Shown here piece after piece: positions 1-6,575 of a DNA stretch of 18,150 bases (the first letter of the stretch is position 1; each line of letters opens with the position of its first letter). Source of the DNA: DATAAM01 sp036260075 (lineage in GTDB: Bacteria > Actinomycetota > Acidimicrobiia > Acidimicrobiales > JAHWLA01). The position numbers and the translations under genes are program-made. The DNA lies in NCBI GenBank assembly GCA_036260075.1, contig DATAAM010000229.1:1-18150 (forward strand). Reading direction: 5' to 3'. Below the pieces are notes generated by a model. It had not been told where the DNA came from, searched no databases, and saw only the letters and a list, made by a program, of their open reading frames with translations.

Positions 1-1428
1 CGCGGCCAGCCCGGCCGGGGTGAGCGCGTCGGCCCGTTCGAGCCCGTCCTTCAGGAAGAAGAGGTAGTCGCAGAAGGGGCTGCCCAGCGTCTCCGGGTAC
101 GCCTTCTTCTTCATGATCTCCCGGCATGTGGCGTCGCGGTCGGACACCGGCCCGTACGTCTCGCCCAGGTAGCCGGGCACCCAGGCGACCCCGCGGGTGT
201 TGCGCAGCTGGTCCTTCGGGGCGTTGTCTAACAGCCAGATGCCGGGGAGGCCGTCGATGCCGTACTTGGGCCGCCACGTCTGGTTCTCCGCCGCCCGCAT
301 GAAGAGGAGGGTGGGCCAGCTGAGCGACGTGGACGCCGAGAAGAGGACGTGGGTGACTGTGTTTGTCTGGAACTGCAGGACGTAGGTGTCCCACGGCGAC
401 TCGATGATGTCGGGGTACACGGCCTCCGTGACGACGTTGACACCACGGGCGGCCAGCGCAGGCTTGAGGGCGTTGGCCACTCCCTGCCTGATCGACGGCG
501 CGTCCTCGATCAGGAGGCCCACTCGGGCGCCGGGGGTGAAGAAGCCCTGCCGGGCCAGGCTCTCGACAACGGCCCGCTCGCGGCGCTCCGTCGACATCCC
601 GTTGAGCGAGTAGTAGTACGGCCCCGCTTCGCCGAAGCGCTTGTCCGACAGCCACACCCCGGTCCGTACCGACCACATGTCGACCTGCACCGTCTTCGTG
701 CGGATGCCGCACTCGACGATGTTGTCCTCCGTCCACTGGCCCGAGCCCAAGTAGGCGAAGACCTTGTTGTCCTCGGTGTAGGTGGCGCACGCCGTCTGCG
801 CGTCGCGGACGCGGCCCTCCTTGGTGACTGCGTTGGAGACCTTGAGCTCGTGCCAGACCGGCACGATCTTGCGACCTCGGATGCCGCCGTTGGCGTTGAA
901 CCAGTCGATCACCGCCTGCTGGACGCCCTTGGGGTCGTCGACGCCCTGGAATGTGGCATTGCCGCCCAGCCCTGTGGCCGCCGCGTTGTAGGCCGTGGCG
1001 TCGGCGTACGGGAAGCCGAGGTGGATCGTCGTGTCGGTGATCCCCTTGCTCATCGCGATGCCGCCGCCGGCGCCGCCGCCTCCCCCGCCACCGGTGCCGC
1101 CTCCGCTGCCCGTGCCGGTGCTGCCGCCTCCGGAGCTTCCGCCTCGGCCTGCCGTGCCGCCCGTGGTGCCGGCGGCACCGGTCTTCACGGCGCCCTTGGT
1201 GCCGGAGCCCTCGGCGCCGGTACTGGTCTCCGTGGACGTGCCCTCCGGCGTCGTCTCCTCGAGGGCGGCTGTCGACGCCTCGTCTCCGCCCGCCCGCATC
1301 TCTGTGTCGTCGCTCGCGCTCCGCATGACCGTGGAGGAGCAGGCCGTGCCGGCAACGAGGCCCAAGGCGGCGAAGAGGGCGACCACCGGTCGGCGTCGCC
1401 GGGAGCAGGGGAGGACGGCTCGGGGCAC
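1..1428 (-). CDS. Liv-type ABC transporter substrate-binding lipoprotein (C-terminus beyond window)
   Basis: Extracytoplasmic ligand-binding protein of the branched-chain amino acid/amide (LivJ, type I periplasmic-binding) family, probably feeding the fused Liv transporter at 3233-8858. 476 codons are visible and the frame is still open at base 1. The N-terminus has an Arg-rich stretch (residues 10-13), a hydrophobic core (about 15-27) and Cys30 followed by SerSer, consistent with a lipoprotein signal, although -3 is Gly rather than Leu, so the lipobox is imperfect. Residues about 40-124 are low-complexity Thr/Ser/Glu, then almost pure Gly/Ser/Thr: a long flexible tether. The folded domain starts near residue 125 (GITDTTIHLGFPYAD) and shows family segments such as GIRGRKIVPVW and GVKAVL-like GVQQAVIDWFNANGG. 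I chose GTG at 1428 because GGAG lies 6 nt upstream; GTG at 1440 is in frame but has no ribosome site. The ligand is unknown. Confidence 0.88.
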   Translation of the reverse strand, partial: MPRAVLPCSRRRRPVVALFAALGLVAGTACSSTVMRSASDDTEMRAGGDEASTAALEETTPEGTSTETSTGAEGSGTKGAVKTGAAGTTGGTAGRGGSSGGGSTGTGSGGGTGGGGGGGAGGGIAMSKGITDTTIHLGFPYADATAYNAAATGLGGNATFQGVDDPKGVQQAVIDWFNANGGIRGRKIVPVWHELKVSNAVTKEGRVRDAQTACATYTEDNKVFAYLGSGQWTEDNIVECGIRTKTVQVDMWSVRTGVWLSDKRFGEAGPYYYSLNGMSTERRERAVVESLARQGFFTPGARVGLLIEDAPSIRQGVANALKPALAARGVNVVTEAVYPDIIESPWDTYVLQFQTNTVTHVLFSASTSLSWPTLLFMRAAENQTWRPKYGIDGLPGIWLLDNAPKDQLRNTRGVAWVPGYLGETYGPVSDRDATCREIMKKKAYPETLGSPFCDYLFFLKDGLERADALTPAGLAA

Positions 1429-1461
1429 TGGTGTCTCCACAATGTCGGGGTCTGAGAAAAA

Positions 1462-1490
1462 ACCTTACCGACTTTAGTAACGGCCGGCAA
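1462..1490 (-). promoter_or_regulatory. Promoter of the binding-protein gene with operator-like motif in the spacer
   Basis: On the minus strand a -35-like TTGCCG (1485-1490) and a -10-like TAAGGT (1462-1467) are separated by 17 nt, giving a 5' leader of about 27 nt that carries GGAG before the GTG at 1428. The spacer contains ACTAAAGTCG (fwd ACTTTAGT at 1471-1478), flanked by TTAC and GTAA. The same pattern recurs in the oxygenase promoter at 3110-3139. A repressor bound here would block RNA polymerase. Promoter assignment is by eye. Confidence 0.5.
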
Positions 1491-1508
1491 CACCTCCCGA
1501 GCGGACGG

Positions 1509-2144
1509 TCAGCGGGCGCGCGCCCGCCGAGCAGGCCCGATGGCGCCGCCCGGCTCGGGGAAGTTGGCCACGACGAAGTCGATGACGGCCAGGCAGTCGG
1601 CCGCCAAGTCGCCCTTCCCGCCGTTGGCCAGCCAGTGCCGGACGACCGTCTGGTTCCCGAACGTCAACGAGGCGGCCAGGAGGCGCGTGGCCAGGTCGCC
1701 GCGGGGGTCGGTGCCGTAGTCGACGGCCAGGCCCTCGGCGATGGTGTCCTCGTACTGCTGGAGCAGCGCCAGTGTGCCCCGCACCAGGGCAGGCGAGGAG
1801 CCGAGGAAGCGGAAGTAGCGGAGGTAGGCCCGCTGGGCCTGCCGTCCGGGGGGCACGCCTTGGCGCACGTGCTCGCGCCACAGCTCGATGGTGGACAGGG
1901 TGCGATCCGGATCACGCACGCGGGCCTGGAACTCGGCCAGGGAGTCGTAGTCGGGCGTGAGCGCCAACCGCTCCTTGGACTCGAAGTACACGAGGAGCGT
2001 GGGGACCGAGACCTCCGCCTCGTCGCCGATCTGCTCGAGGGTGGTCGCGTCGTACCCTTGCTCGGCGAAGAGCCGCTGCGACACCTCGATGAGGCGGGCG
2101 CGGGTGCGGTCCTTCTTCCGTTGGCGCAGTGAGCGTTCTGCCAC
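1509..2144 (-). CDS. TetR/AcrR-family transcriptional regulator (copy 1)
   Basis: DNA-binding ligand-responsive regulator, normally a homodimeric repressor released by a small molecule, often an acyl-CoA in catabolic clusters. The N-terminal helix-turn-helix is typical: TRARLIEVSQRLFAEQGYDATT, then the recognition region EAEVSVPTLLVYFESKE, followed by a helical ligand domain. Length (about 211 aa) is normal for the family. It lies between the binding-protein gene and the oxygenase gene on the same strand, 33 nt after the oxygenase stop. GTG at 2144 is preferred: a TAGATT -10 box ends 7 nt before it, fitting a leaderless mRNA; GTG at 2150 would add two residues and has no ribosome site. The protein is very similar to the regulator at 8894-9508, especially in the DNA-binding half, so the two probably read related operators. 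Confidence 0.93.
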   Translation of the reverse strand: MAERSLRQRKKDRTRARLIEVSQRLFAEQGYDATTLEQIGDEAEVSVPTLLVYFESKERLALTPDYDSLAEFQARVRDPDRTLSTIELWREHVRQGVPPGRQAQRAYLRYFRFLGSSPALVRGTLALLQQYEDTIAEGLAVDYGTDPRGDLATRLLAASLTFGNQTVVRHWLANGGKGDLAADCLAVIDFVVANFPEPGGAIGPARRARAR

Positions 2145-2151
2145 GCTCACG

Positions 2152-2157
2152 AATCTA
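2152..2157 (-). promoter_or_regulatory. -10 box (TAGATT) for leaderless TetR copy 1
   Basis: TAGATT on the minus strand is followed by exactly 7 nt and then GTG (2144), the geometry of a leaderless transcript. The -35 position (about 2175-2180) overlaps the oxygenase stop region and matches consensus poorly, so the promoter is tentative. Confidence 0.4.
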
Positions 2158-2177
2158 GGTCGGTTTGGCCCTGTCCC

Positions 2178-3077
2178 TCAGGCCCACGGGTTCTCGCCGG
2201 ACCGGACGAACCTCTTCACCTTGTCGGCGTCCGGGAAGGTGTCTCCGTCGAACGGGTACGGATGGTTGACCCCGAGGAGGTCGGCGAACTCCGGAGGGTT
2301 GCGGTCGAGGAGCTCCTGGGGCGTGTCCCGTCGGAAGTCGCGGATCGTCTTCATGTAGGACCGAGCGAACAGGAAGATGAGGTTGAGGCGCAGCCCCGGG
2401 CTCTTCCGCGGGAAGCTGCCGTGCCAGGTGTTGCCGTGCCACACGATGAGCGAGCCGGCGGGCGCCTCCACCGGGATGGCCTTCACCGGCGCGTTCTCGG
2501 CGAGGAACTTGGCCTCGTACGCCATGGGCACCCGGCCGAAGCGATGGCTGCCCGGCACGATCGCCACGGGGCCGTTCTCGGCGGTGTACTCGGTGAGCGC
2601 CCACGTCACGTTGCACACCTGCGCGTAGGGGGGCAGGGGCGGCGGCGTGCCGTGCTGGTCGGTGTGGAGGGTGTGCGTGGGCCGGGGGTCCTGGTTCTTC
2701 AGCATCCCGAGCAGGTCGCTCAGCACCACGCTCCTGCCGCAGAGGTAGCGCGCCAACGTGTACACGGCCGGGTTGAGGAGGGCCTCTTCGAAGACCCGGT
2801 CCTCCAGGAGCAGGTTCCAGTGCGTGCTCACGATGGCGTCGGTGCCGTTCACGGCGTCGGCGGGATCCTCGATGTGAACGCCCGTCGTGCGCTCGTGGGC
2901 ATCGAGCAGGGCCCGCACGAGACGGGCCTGGAACTCGGGAGGCGCCACCTTCTCGGGGGGCACGACGGTGAAGCCGTAGGCGTCGAGCTCGGCGATGTTC
3001 TCCTGCAGCTCGTTCTTGACCACGTCCCGGTAGACCTCGTTGAGGTCTGCCGTCCCCTCCCACTCGCCGATCAACAT
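2178..3077 (-). CDS. Phytanoyl-CoA dioxygenase (PhyH) family Fe(II)/2-oxoglutarate oxygenase
   Basis: 299 aa, normal for PhyH-type enzymes, which hydroxylate acyl-CoAs or diverse small molecules using Fe(II), O2 and 2-oxoglutarate. The double-stranded beta-helix facial triad is readable: His138-x-Asp140 in LHTDQHG, a distal His219 in NTWHGSF, and Arg230 in GLRLNL, 11 residues later, as the likely 2-oxoglutarate carboxylate ligand. The family segment VPGSHRFG (about 174-181) is also present. ATG at 3077 is preceded by AGGAGG at 7 nt spacing. The gene is divergent from the fused transporter across a 155-bp regulatory region and is followed by TetR copy 1. No signal peptide, so cytoplasmic. The substrate is not deducible; by context a CoA thioester or imported hydrophobic acid is plausible. 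Confidence 0.9.
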   Translation of the reverse strand: MLIGEWEGTADLNEVYRDVVKNELQENIAELDAYGFTVVPPEKVAPPEFQARLVRALLDAHERTTGVHIEDPADAVNGTDAIVSTHWNLLLEDRVFEEALLNPAVYTLARYLCGRSVVLSDLLGMLKNQDPRPTHTLHTDQHGTPPPLPPYAQVCNVTWALTEYTAENGPVAIVPGSHRFGRVPMAYEAKFLAENAPVKAIPVEAPAGSLIVWHGNTWHGSFPRKSPGLRLNLIFLFARSYMKTIRDFRRDTPQELLDRNPPEFADLLGVNHPYPFDGDTFPDADKVKRFVRSGENPWA

Positions 3078-3098
3078 GTCCAGGCCTCCTCGAATCGA

Positions 3099-3112
3099 AA
3101 TCTAGTCAGATT
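3099..3112. promoter_or_regulatory. Inverted repeat at the oxygenase transcription start, candidate operator
   Basis: AATCT-AGTC-AGATT is a dyad with 5-bp arms and a 4-nt centre lying just downstream of the oxygenase -10 box, about where transcription should start. In addition TCGAAATCT (3095-3103) recurs as its exact reverse complement AGATTTCGA (3185-3193) just upstream of the -35 of the divergent transporter promoter. A dimeric regulator binding at both ends of the divergent region would fit. Function is inferred. Confidence 0.35.
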
Positions 3113-3139
3113 CTATAACGACTAAAGTTATCGGCGCAA
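3110..3139 (-). promoter_or_regulatory. Promoter of the oxygenase gene with operator-like motif in the spacer
   Basis: Minus-strand -35-like TTGCGC (3134-3139), an 18-nt spacer and -10-like TAGAAT (3110-3115; 5 of 6 bases match TATAAT). The spacer carries ACTTTAGTCG (fwd ACTAAAGT at 3121-3128) inside the dyad ATAAC-n7-GTTAT. The equivalent position of the promoter at 1462-1490 holds a matching element. The predicted leader of about 26 nt includes the AGGAGG of the oxygenase gene. Confidence 0.5.
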
Positions 3140-3195
3140 CCCTGGGCTCCGAGCAGCCGGCGGACAAACTCGGGCAAGTCACTCAGATTTCGACA

Positions 3196-3225
3196 TTGAA
3201 TAAGGTGATTTATCGACGGTAGTGT
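3196..3225 (+). promoter_or_regulatory. Promoter of the fused Liv transporter operon
   Basis: TTGAAT (3196-3201) and TAGTGT (3220-3225) are 18 nt apart, and the GTG start codon at 3233 lies 7 nt after the -10 box, so transcription would begin at or one base before the start codon. No Shine-Dalgarno-like sequence precedes this GTG, which supports a leaderless mRNA. Confidence 0.5.
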
Positions 3226-3232
3226 AGCCCGA

Positions 3233-6106
3233 GTGCAGCTGAACTCCGGGCTTCTCGTCCTCGGCGTGATCAGCGGCGTGACCTACGGCATCCTCGCTGT
3301 GGGCCTCGTCCTGGTCTACCGGTCCAACAAGGTCGTCAACTTCGCCCATGGCGAGATCGGCGCCTTCGGTGCCGCCGTCTGCGGCCTCCTCGTCGTGCGG
3401 TGGGGCGTCCCGTACTGGGTCGCCTTCCTTGCCGCCCTGCTCGTGTCGGCCACAGTGGGCGCCGTCACCGAGGTGGCGGTGGTCCGCCGCCTGCGTCGCG
3501 CCCCCAAGCTGATGAGCCTGGTGGCGACCCTGGGCGTGGCCCAGTTCCTCCTGGCGTTCTCCAAGGTGGTGAACAGCCAGGCGGCGGCGGCCAGCACCTT
3601 CCCGCAGCCGCCCGGGCTCCCCCGCTTCAAGGTGGGAGCGCTGCTGGTGACGCAGGCGTACAGCGCCATGCTGTTCATCACCCCCCTGCTGGTGCTGGCG
3701 CTCGTGGTGTTCCTCCGCCGCAGCCGCTTCGGGCTGGCCCTGCGGGCGTCGGCCGCCAACGAGGAGCGGGCCCGCATGGCAGGCATCTCCGCCCGACGGA
3801 TGTCGACCATGGCGTGGGCCATCGCCGGCGCCGTGGCCGCCTTCACCACCGTGCTCATCATCCCGACGCGCGGGTTCATCGCGGCCGAGACGCTCGGTCC
3901 CGTGCTGCTCCTCCGTGCCCTCGCGCCCGCAGTCGTCGCCCGCATGACGAGCCTGCCGGTGGCACTCGGAGCGGGCGTCGTGGTCGGCGTCGTCGACCAG
4001 GTGCTCATCTTCAACTACCCCACGAGCGGCGTGGCCGAGCTGGGGCTGCTGGCCATCATCGTCGTCGCCCTGCTCTTCCAGGCCCGCCGGGGCGGCCGCG
4101 AGGAGGAACGGCAGGACTGGGCCGCACTGCAACCGTGGCCCGCGCTGGACGAGCGCCTGCGGCAGGTGTGGGCCATCCGCAACCTCGGCCGCATCGTGGC
4201 CGGCGTGTCGCTGGTCCTCGCCCTCCTCGTCGGGCTCGCCTCCAGCAACAGCGCCGCCGTCGACCTGGTCGCCATCGTGGCGTTCTCGCTCGTCGGGCTC
4301 TCGCTGGGCATCGTGACGGGGCTCGGCGGCCAGCTCTCGCTCGGGCAGTTCGCGCTGGCGGGCGTGGGCGCCGCCGCCTCCTATGCAGTGACGTACAACC
4401 TGGGCAACTACGTCGTGGCGCTGCTGGCCGCAGTGCTCGCCGCGGGCGCGGTGTCGGTGGTGCTCGGCCTCCCCGCCCTGCGCGTGCGCGGCCTGTTGCT
4501 GGGTGCCGTGACCCTCTCCTTCGCGCTGGCCGCCCAACGCTGGGGCCTCTCGCAGAGCTGGGCGCTGGGCGACGGGCTGGCGCCCGGCAGGCCGGTCATC
4601 GGGGACTTCTCGATGGAGGCCACCAAGCGCTACTACTTCTGGGCCCTGGCCGTGCTCGTCCTCGGGTTCTGGCTGGCTCGCAACGTGTGGCGCGGCGGCG
4701 TGGGGCTGCGCTTGCGGGCCACCCGCGACAACGAAGACGGCGCCCGCGCCTTCGGCATCTCGCCCACGGCGGTGAAGCTCCAGGGCTTCGTGCTCTCGGG
4801 GATGCTGGCGGGCATGGCCGGCGCCGTGTACAGCCACCTGCTCTCGCGGGTGTCGGCCGAGACGTTCGACGTGACCACGAGCATCAACGCCGTCGCCCTC
4901 ACCGTGCTGGGCGGCATCGGGCTGCTGGCGGGCCCGCTGCTCGGCGCCTTCTACATCATCGGGCTCCCGCGCTTCCTGCCCCTCGACAACGCGGGTCTCG
5001 CCGCCACCGCCCTCGGCTGGCTCCTCCTGATCCTGTACTTCCCCGGCGGCATCGCCCAGCTCGTCGCCATCCCCCGCCGGTGGCTCGTGGAACGGCTGGC
5101 GCGAGGAGCGGAGGAGGCGCCGCCGGTGGCGGCGGCGACGGCAGCTTCCGACCGGACCATCGACGAGGCCCCGCTCGCCACCCGCCTTCGTCCCACCATC
5201 GCCAAGCGCGTCGAGGCGGGGCAGCCGCTGCTCGAGGCCAAGGGCCTGGTGAAGCACTTCGGCGGGGTGAAGGCGGTGCAAGGCGTCGACCTCACGCTGT
5301 TCCCGGGCGAGATCCTCGGGATCATCGGCCCCAACGGCGCGGGCAAGACGACCCTGTTCGAGCTCCTGGGCGGCTTCACGCGCGCCGACGAGGGCATGGT
5401 GGGCTTCAACCGGTGGAACGTGACGGGCCTGGCGCCGGAGGAGCGGGCCCGCCTGGGCCTGATCCGCTCGTTCCAGGACGCTGCCCTGTTCCCCACCCTC
5501 ACCGTCCTCGAGACGGTCACGCTGGCGTTCGAGCGCTCGCAGCCGACGCGGTTCGCGGTGTCGAGCGTCGGGTGGCACGGTCCGGAGCGGGCCAAGGAGG
5601 AGCGGGCCCGCGAGATCGTCGCCCTGATGGGCCTCGACCGCTACCGCAACACGCAGATCCGCGAGCTGTCGACGGGCACCCGCCGCATCGTCGACCTGGC
5701 GTGCGTCGTGGCCCTGGAGCCGCTCGTCGTGCTGCTGGACGAGCCGTCGTCGGGCATCGCCCAGCGCGAGAGCGAGGCGCTGGGCGACGTCCTCCTGGGC
5801 CTGCGACAGAACCTCGACTGCGCCATGGTGCTCATCGAGCACGACATCCCGCTGCTGATGCGCCTCTCCACCCGGGTGATGGCGATGGACTCGGGCCGGG
5901 TCATCGCCGTGGGCTCCCCCGAGGAGGTGCGCAACCACCCGGCCGTCGTGGAGTCGTACCTGGGCGGCGACGTCGTGGCCATCGAGCGCTCGTCGGCGGG
6001 CGACCGCTGTCGGGCGGTCACCCGGGCGGGCGTGCAGTGCAGCCGCAAGCCTGGTCCCGACGGCGTGTGCGCCACGCACCGGGCCCGGGTGGGGGCGGCC
6101 CGATGA
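3233..6106 (+). CDS. LivH-LivM-LivG triple fusion: ABC permease/permease/ATPase with C-terminal CCCH motif
   Basis: 957 aa combining three normally separate Liv transporter subunits. Residues about 1-285 are a LivH permease (NFAHGEIGAFGA near residue 37; cytoplasmic loop ANEERARMAGISARR). About 310-615 are a LivM permease (GLGGQLSLGQFALAGVGA; coupling loop RATRDNEDGARAFGIS). About 660-905 are a LivG ATPase with Walker A GPNGAGKTT (about 699-707), Q-loop IRSFQDAALFPTL, an unusual signature LSTGTRR (about 810), Walker B VVLLDEPSSG and H-loop IEHD. After the ATPase comes a compact motif Cys926-x9-Cys936-x9-Cys946-x2-His949, resembling the short CxAxT-G-C...C-H zinc-knuckle-like motif seen in various small proteins. 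Start GTG at 3233 fits the leaderless promoter. First gene of the plus-strand operon; the next ATG overlaps its stop (ATGA). The fusion fixes subunit stoichiometry; the transported substrate is unknown. Confidence 0.92.
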   Translation: MQLNSGLLVLGVISGVTYGILAVGLVLVYRSNKVVNFAHGEIGAFGAAVCGLLVVRWGVPYWVAFLAALLVSATVGAVTEVAVVRRLRRAPKLMSLVATLGVAQFLLAFSKVVNSQAAAASTFPQPPGLPRFKVGALLVTQAYSAMLFITPLLVLALVVFLRRSRFGLALRASAANEERARMAGISARRMSTMAWAIAGAVAAFTTVLIIPTRGFIAAETLGPVLLLRALAPAVVARMTSLPVALGAGVVVGVVDQVLIFNYPTSGVAELGLLAIIVVALLFQARRGGREEERQDWAALQPWPALDERLRQVWAIRNLGRIVAGVSLVLALLVGLASSNSAAVDLVAIVAFSLVGLSLGIVTGLGGQLSLGQFALAGVGAAASYAVTYNLGNYVVALLAAVLAAGAVSVVLGLPALRVRGLLLGAVTLSFALAAQRWGLSQSWALGDGLAPGRPVIGDFSMEATKRYYFWALAVLVLGFWLARNVWRGGVGLRLRATRDNEDGARAFGISPTAVKLQGFVLSGMLAGMAGAVYSHLLSRVSAETFDVTTSINAVALTVLGGIGLLAGPLLGAFYIIGLPRFLPLDNAGLAATALGWLLLILYFPGGIAQLVAIPRRWLVERLARGAEEAPPVAAATAASDRTIDEAPLATRLRPTIAKRVEAGQPLLEAKGLVKHFGGVKAVQGVDLTLFPGEILGIIGPNGAGKTTLFELLGGFTRADEGMVGFNRWNVTGLAPEERARLGLIRSFQDAALFPTLTVLETVTLAFERSQPTRFAVSSVGWHGPERAKEERAREIVALMGLDRYRNTQIRELSTGTRRIVDLACVVALEPLVVLLDEPSSGIAQRESEALGDVLLGLRQNLDCAMVLIEHDIPLLMRLSTRVMAMDSGRVIAVGSPEEVRNHPAVVESYLGGDVVAIERSSAGDRCRAVTRAGVQCSRKPGPDGVCATHRARVGAAR

Positions 6107-6570
6107 GGCGCCTGATCGCCGTGGCCGCGGCGGTGGTCGTCCTCGGGTCGGGTTGTGCCGCCCGCGGCCTGTCCTTCGTGCAGGACGACCGCGTGCAGGA
6201 CGTGCGCCCGCGTGCGGGTGCCACCGTGCGGCTGCCGCTGGAGCTCACGTGGTCCTCCGACTTCGACGGGCGCTTCGGGGTCTTCTTGGACCGGGCGCCG
6301 ATGCGGCCGGGCCGGGGGTTGGAGTCGCTCGTGCCCGAGGACGACCCGTGCCGCCAGGAGCCCACCTGCCCGGATGCCGAGTGGCTGTCGCAGCGGGGCG
6401 TGTTCGTCACGGACGAGCCCCGTCTGCACCTCGAGGTGCTCCCCGACCGCCGGAAGAACAACCGGTCGAAGGACCGCCACGAGGCCGTCATCGTGCTGCT
6501 CGACCGCGACGGGGTGCGGGTGGGCGAGTCGACGTTCGTGACCGAGTTCGTCGTGGACCGAGAGGACTGA
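6103..6570 (+). CDS. Small predicted lipoprotein, function unknown
   Basis: 155 aa. I do not recognise a family. The N-terminus reads MRRLIAVAAAVVVLGSGC, a short positive and hydrophobic leader ending in Cys18, consistent with a secreted lipoprotein (GSGC is an imperfect lipobox). The rest is polar and charged, with strand-like segments such as VRLPLELTWSSDFDGRFGVF and HEAVIVLLDRDGVRVGES, and one Cys pair near residue 86-92, suggesting a small beta-rich extracytoplasmic domain. Its ATG overlaps the stop codon of the LivHMG fusion by 4 nt (ATGA), so translation is coupled, and it sits between the two transporter fusions with only 5 nt before the next start. That position implies an accessory role on the outer face of the transporter, but this is inference. 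Confidence 0.82.
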   Translation: MRRLIAVAAAVVVLGSGCAARGLSFVQDDRVQDVRPRAGATVRLPLELTWSSDFDGRFGVFLDRAPMRPGRGLESLVPEDDPCRQEPTCPDAEWLSQRGVFVTDEPRLHLEVLPDRRKNNRSKDRHEAVIVLLDRDGVRVGESTFVTEFVVDRED

Positions 6571-6575
6571 TCAGG

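Noticed and set aside
1050..1200. Repetitive GCC/CCG stretch as a possible DNA repeat or CRISPR-like array
   Set aside because: It encodes the Gly-rich linker of the binding protein; there is no repeat-spacer pattern.
3179..6079. Open antisense frame of more than 900 codons opposite the LivHMG fusion
   Set aside because: The product is His/Arg/Gly/Glu-rich without domains; it is the usual stop-free shadow of a GC-rich coding strand.
3400..6102. Upstream +1-frame extension joined to the lipoprotein gene, making a protein of over 1000 aa
   Set aside because: The upstream part is an Arg/Ala/Gly-rich shadow of LivHMG; the true protein begins at the ATG at 6103 with a signal peptide.
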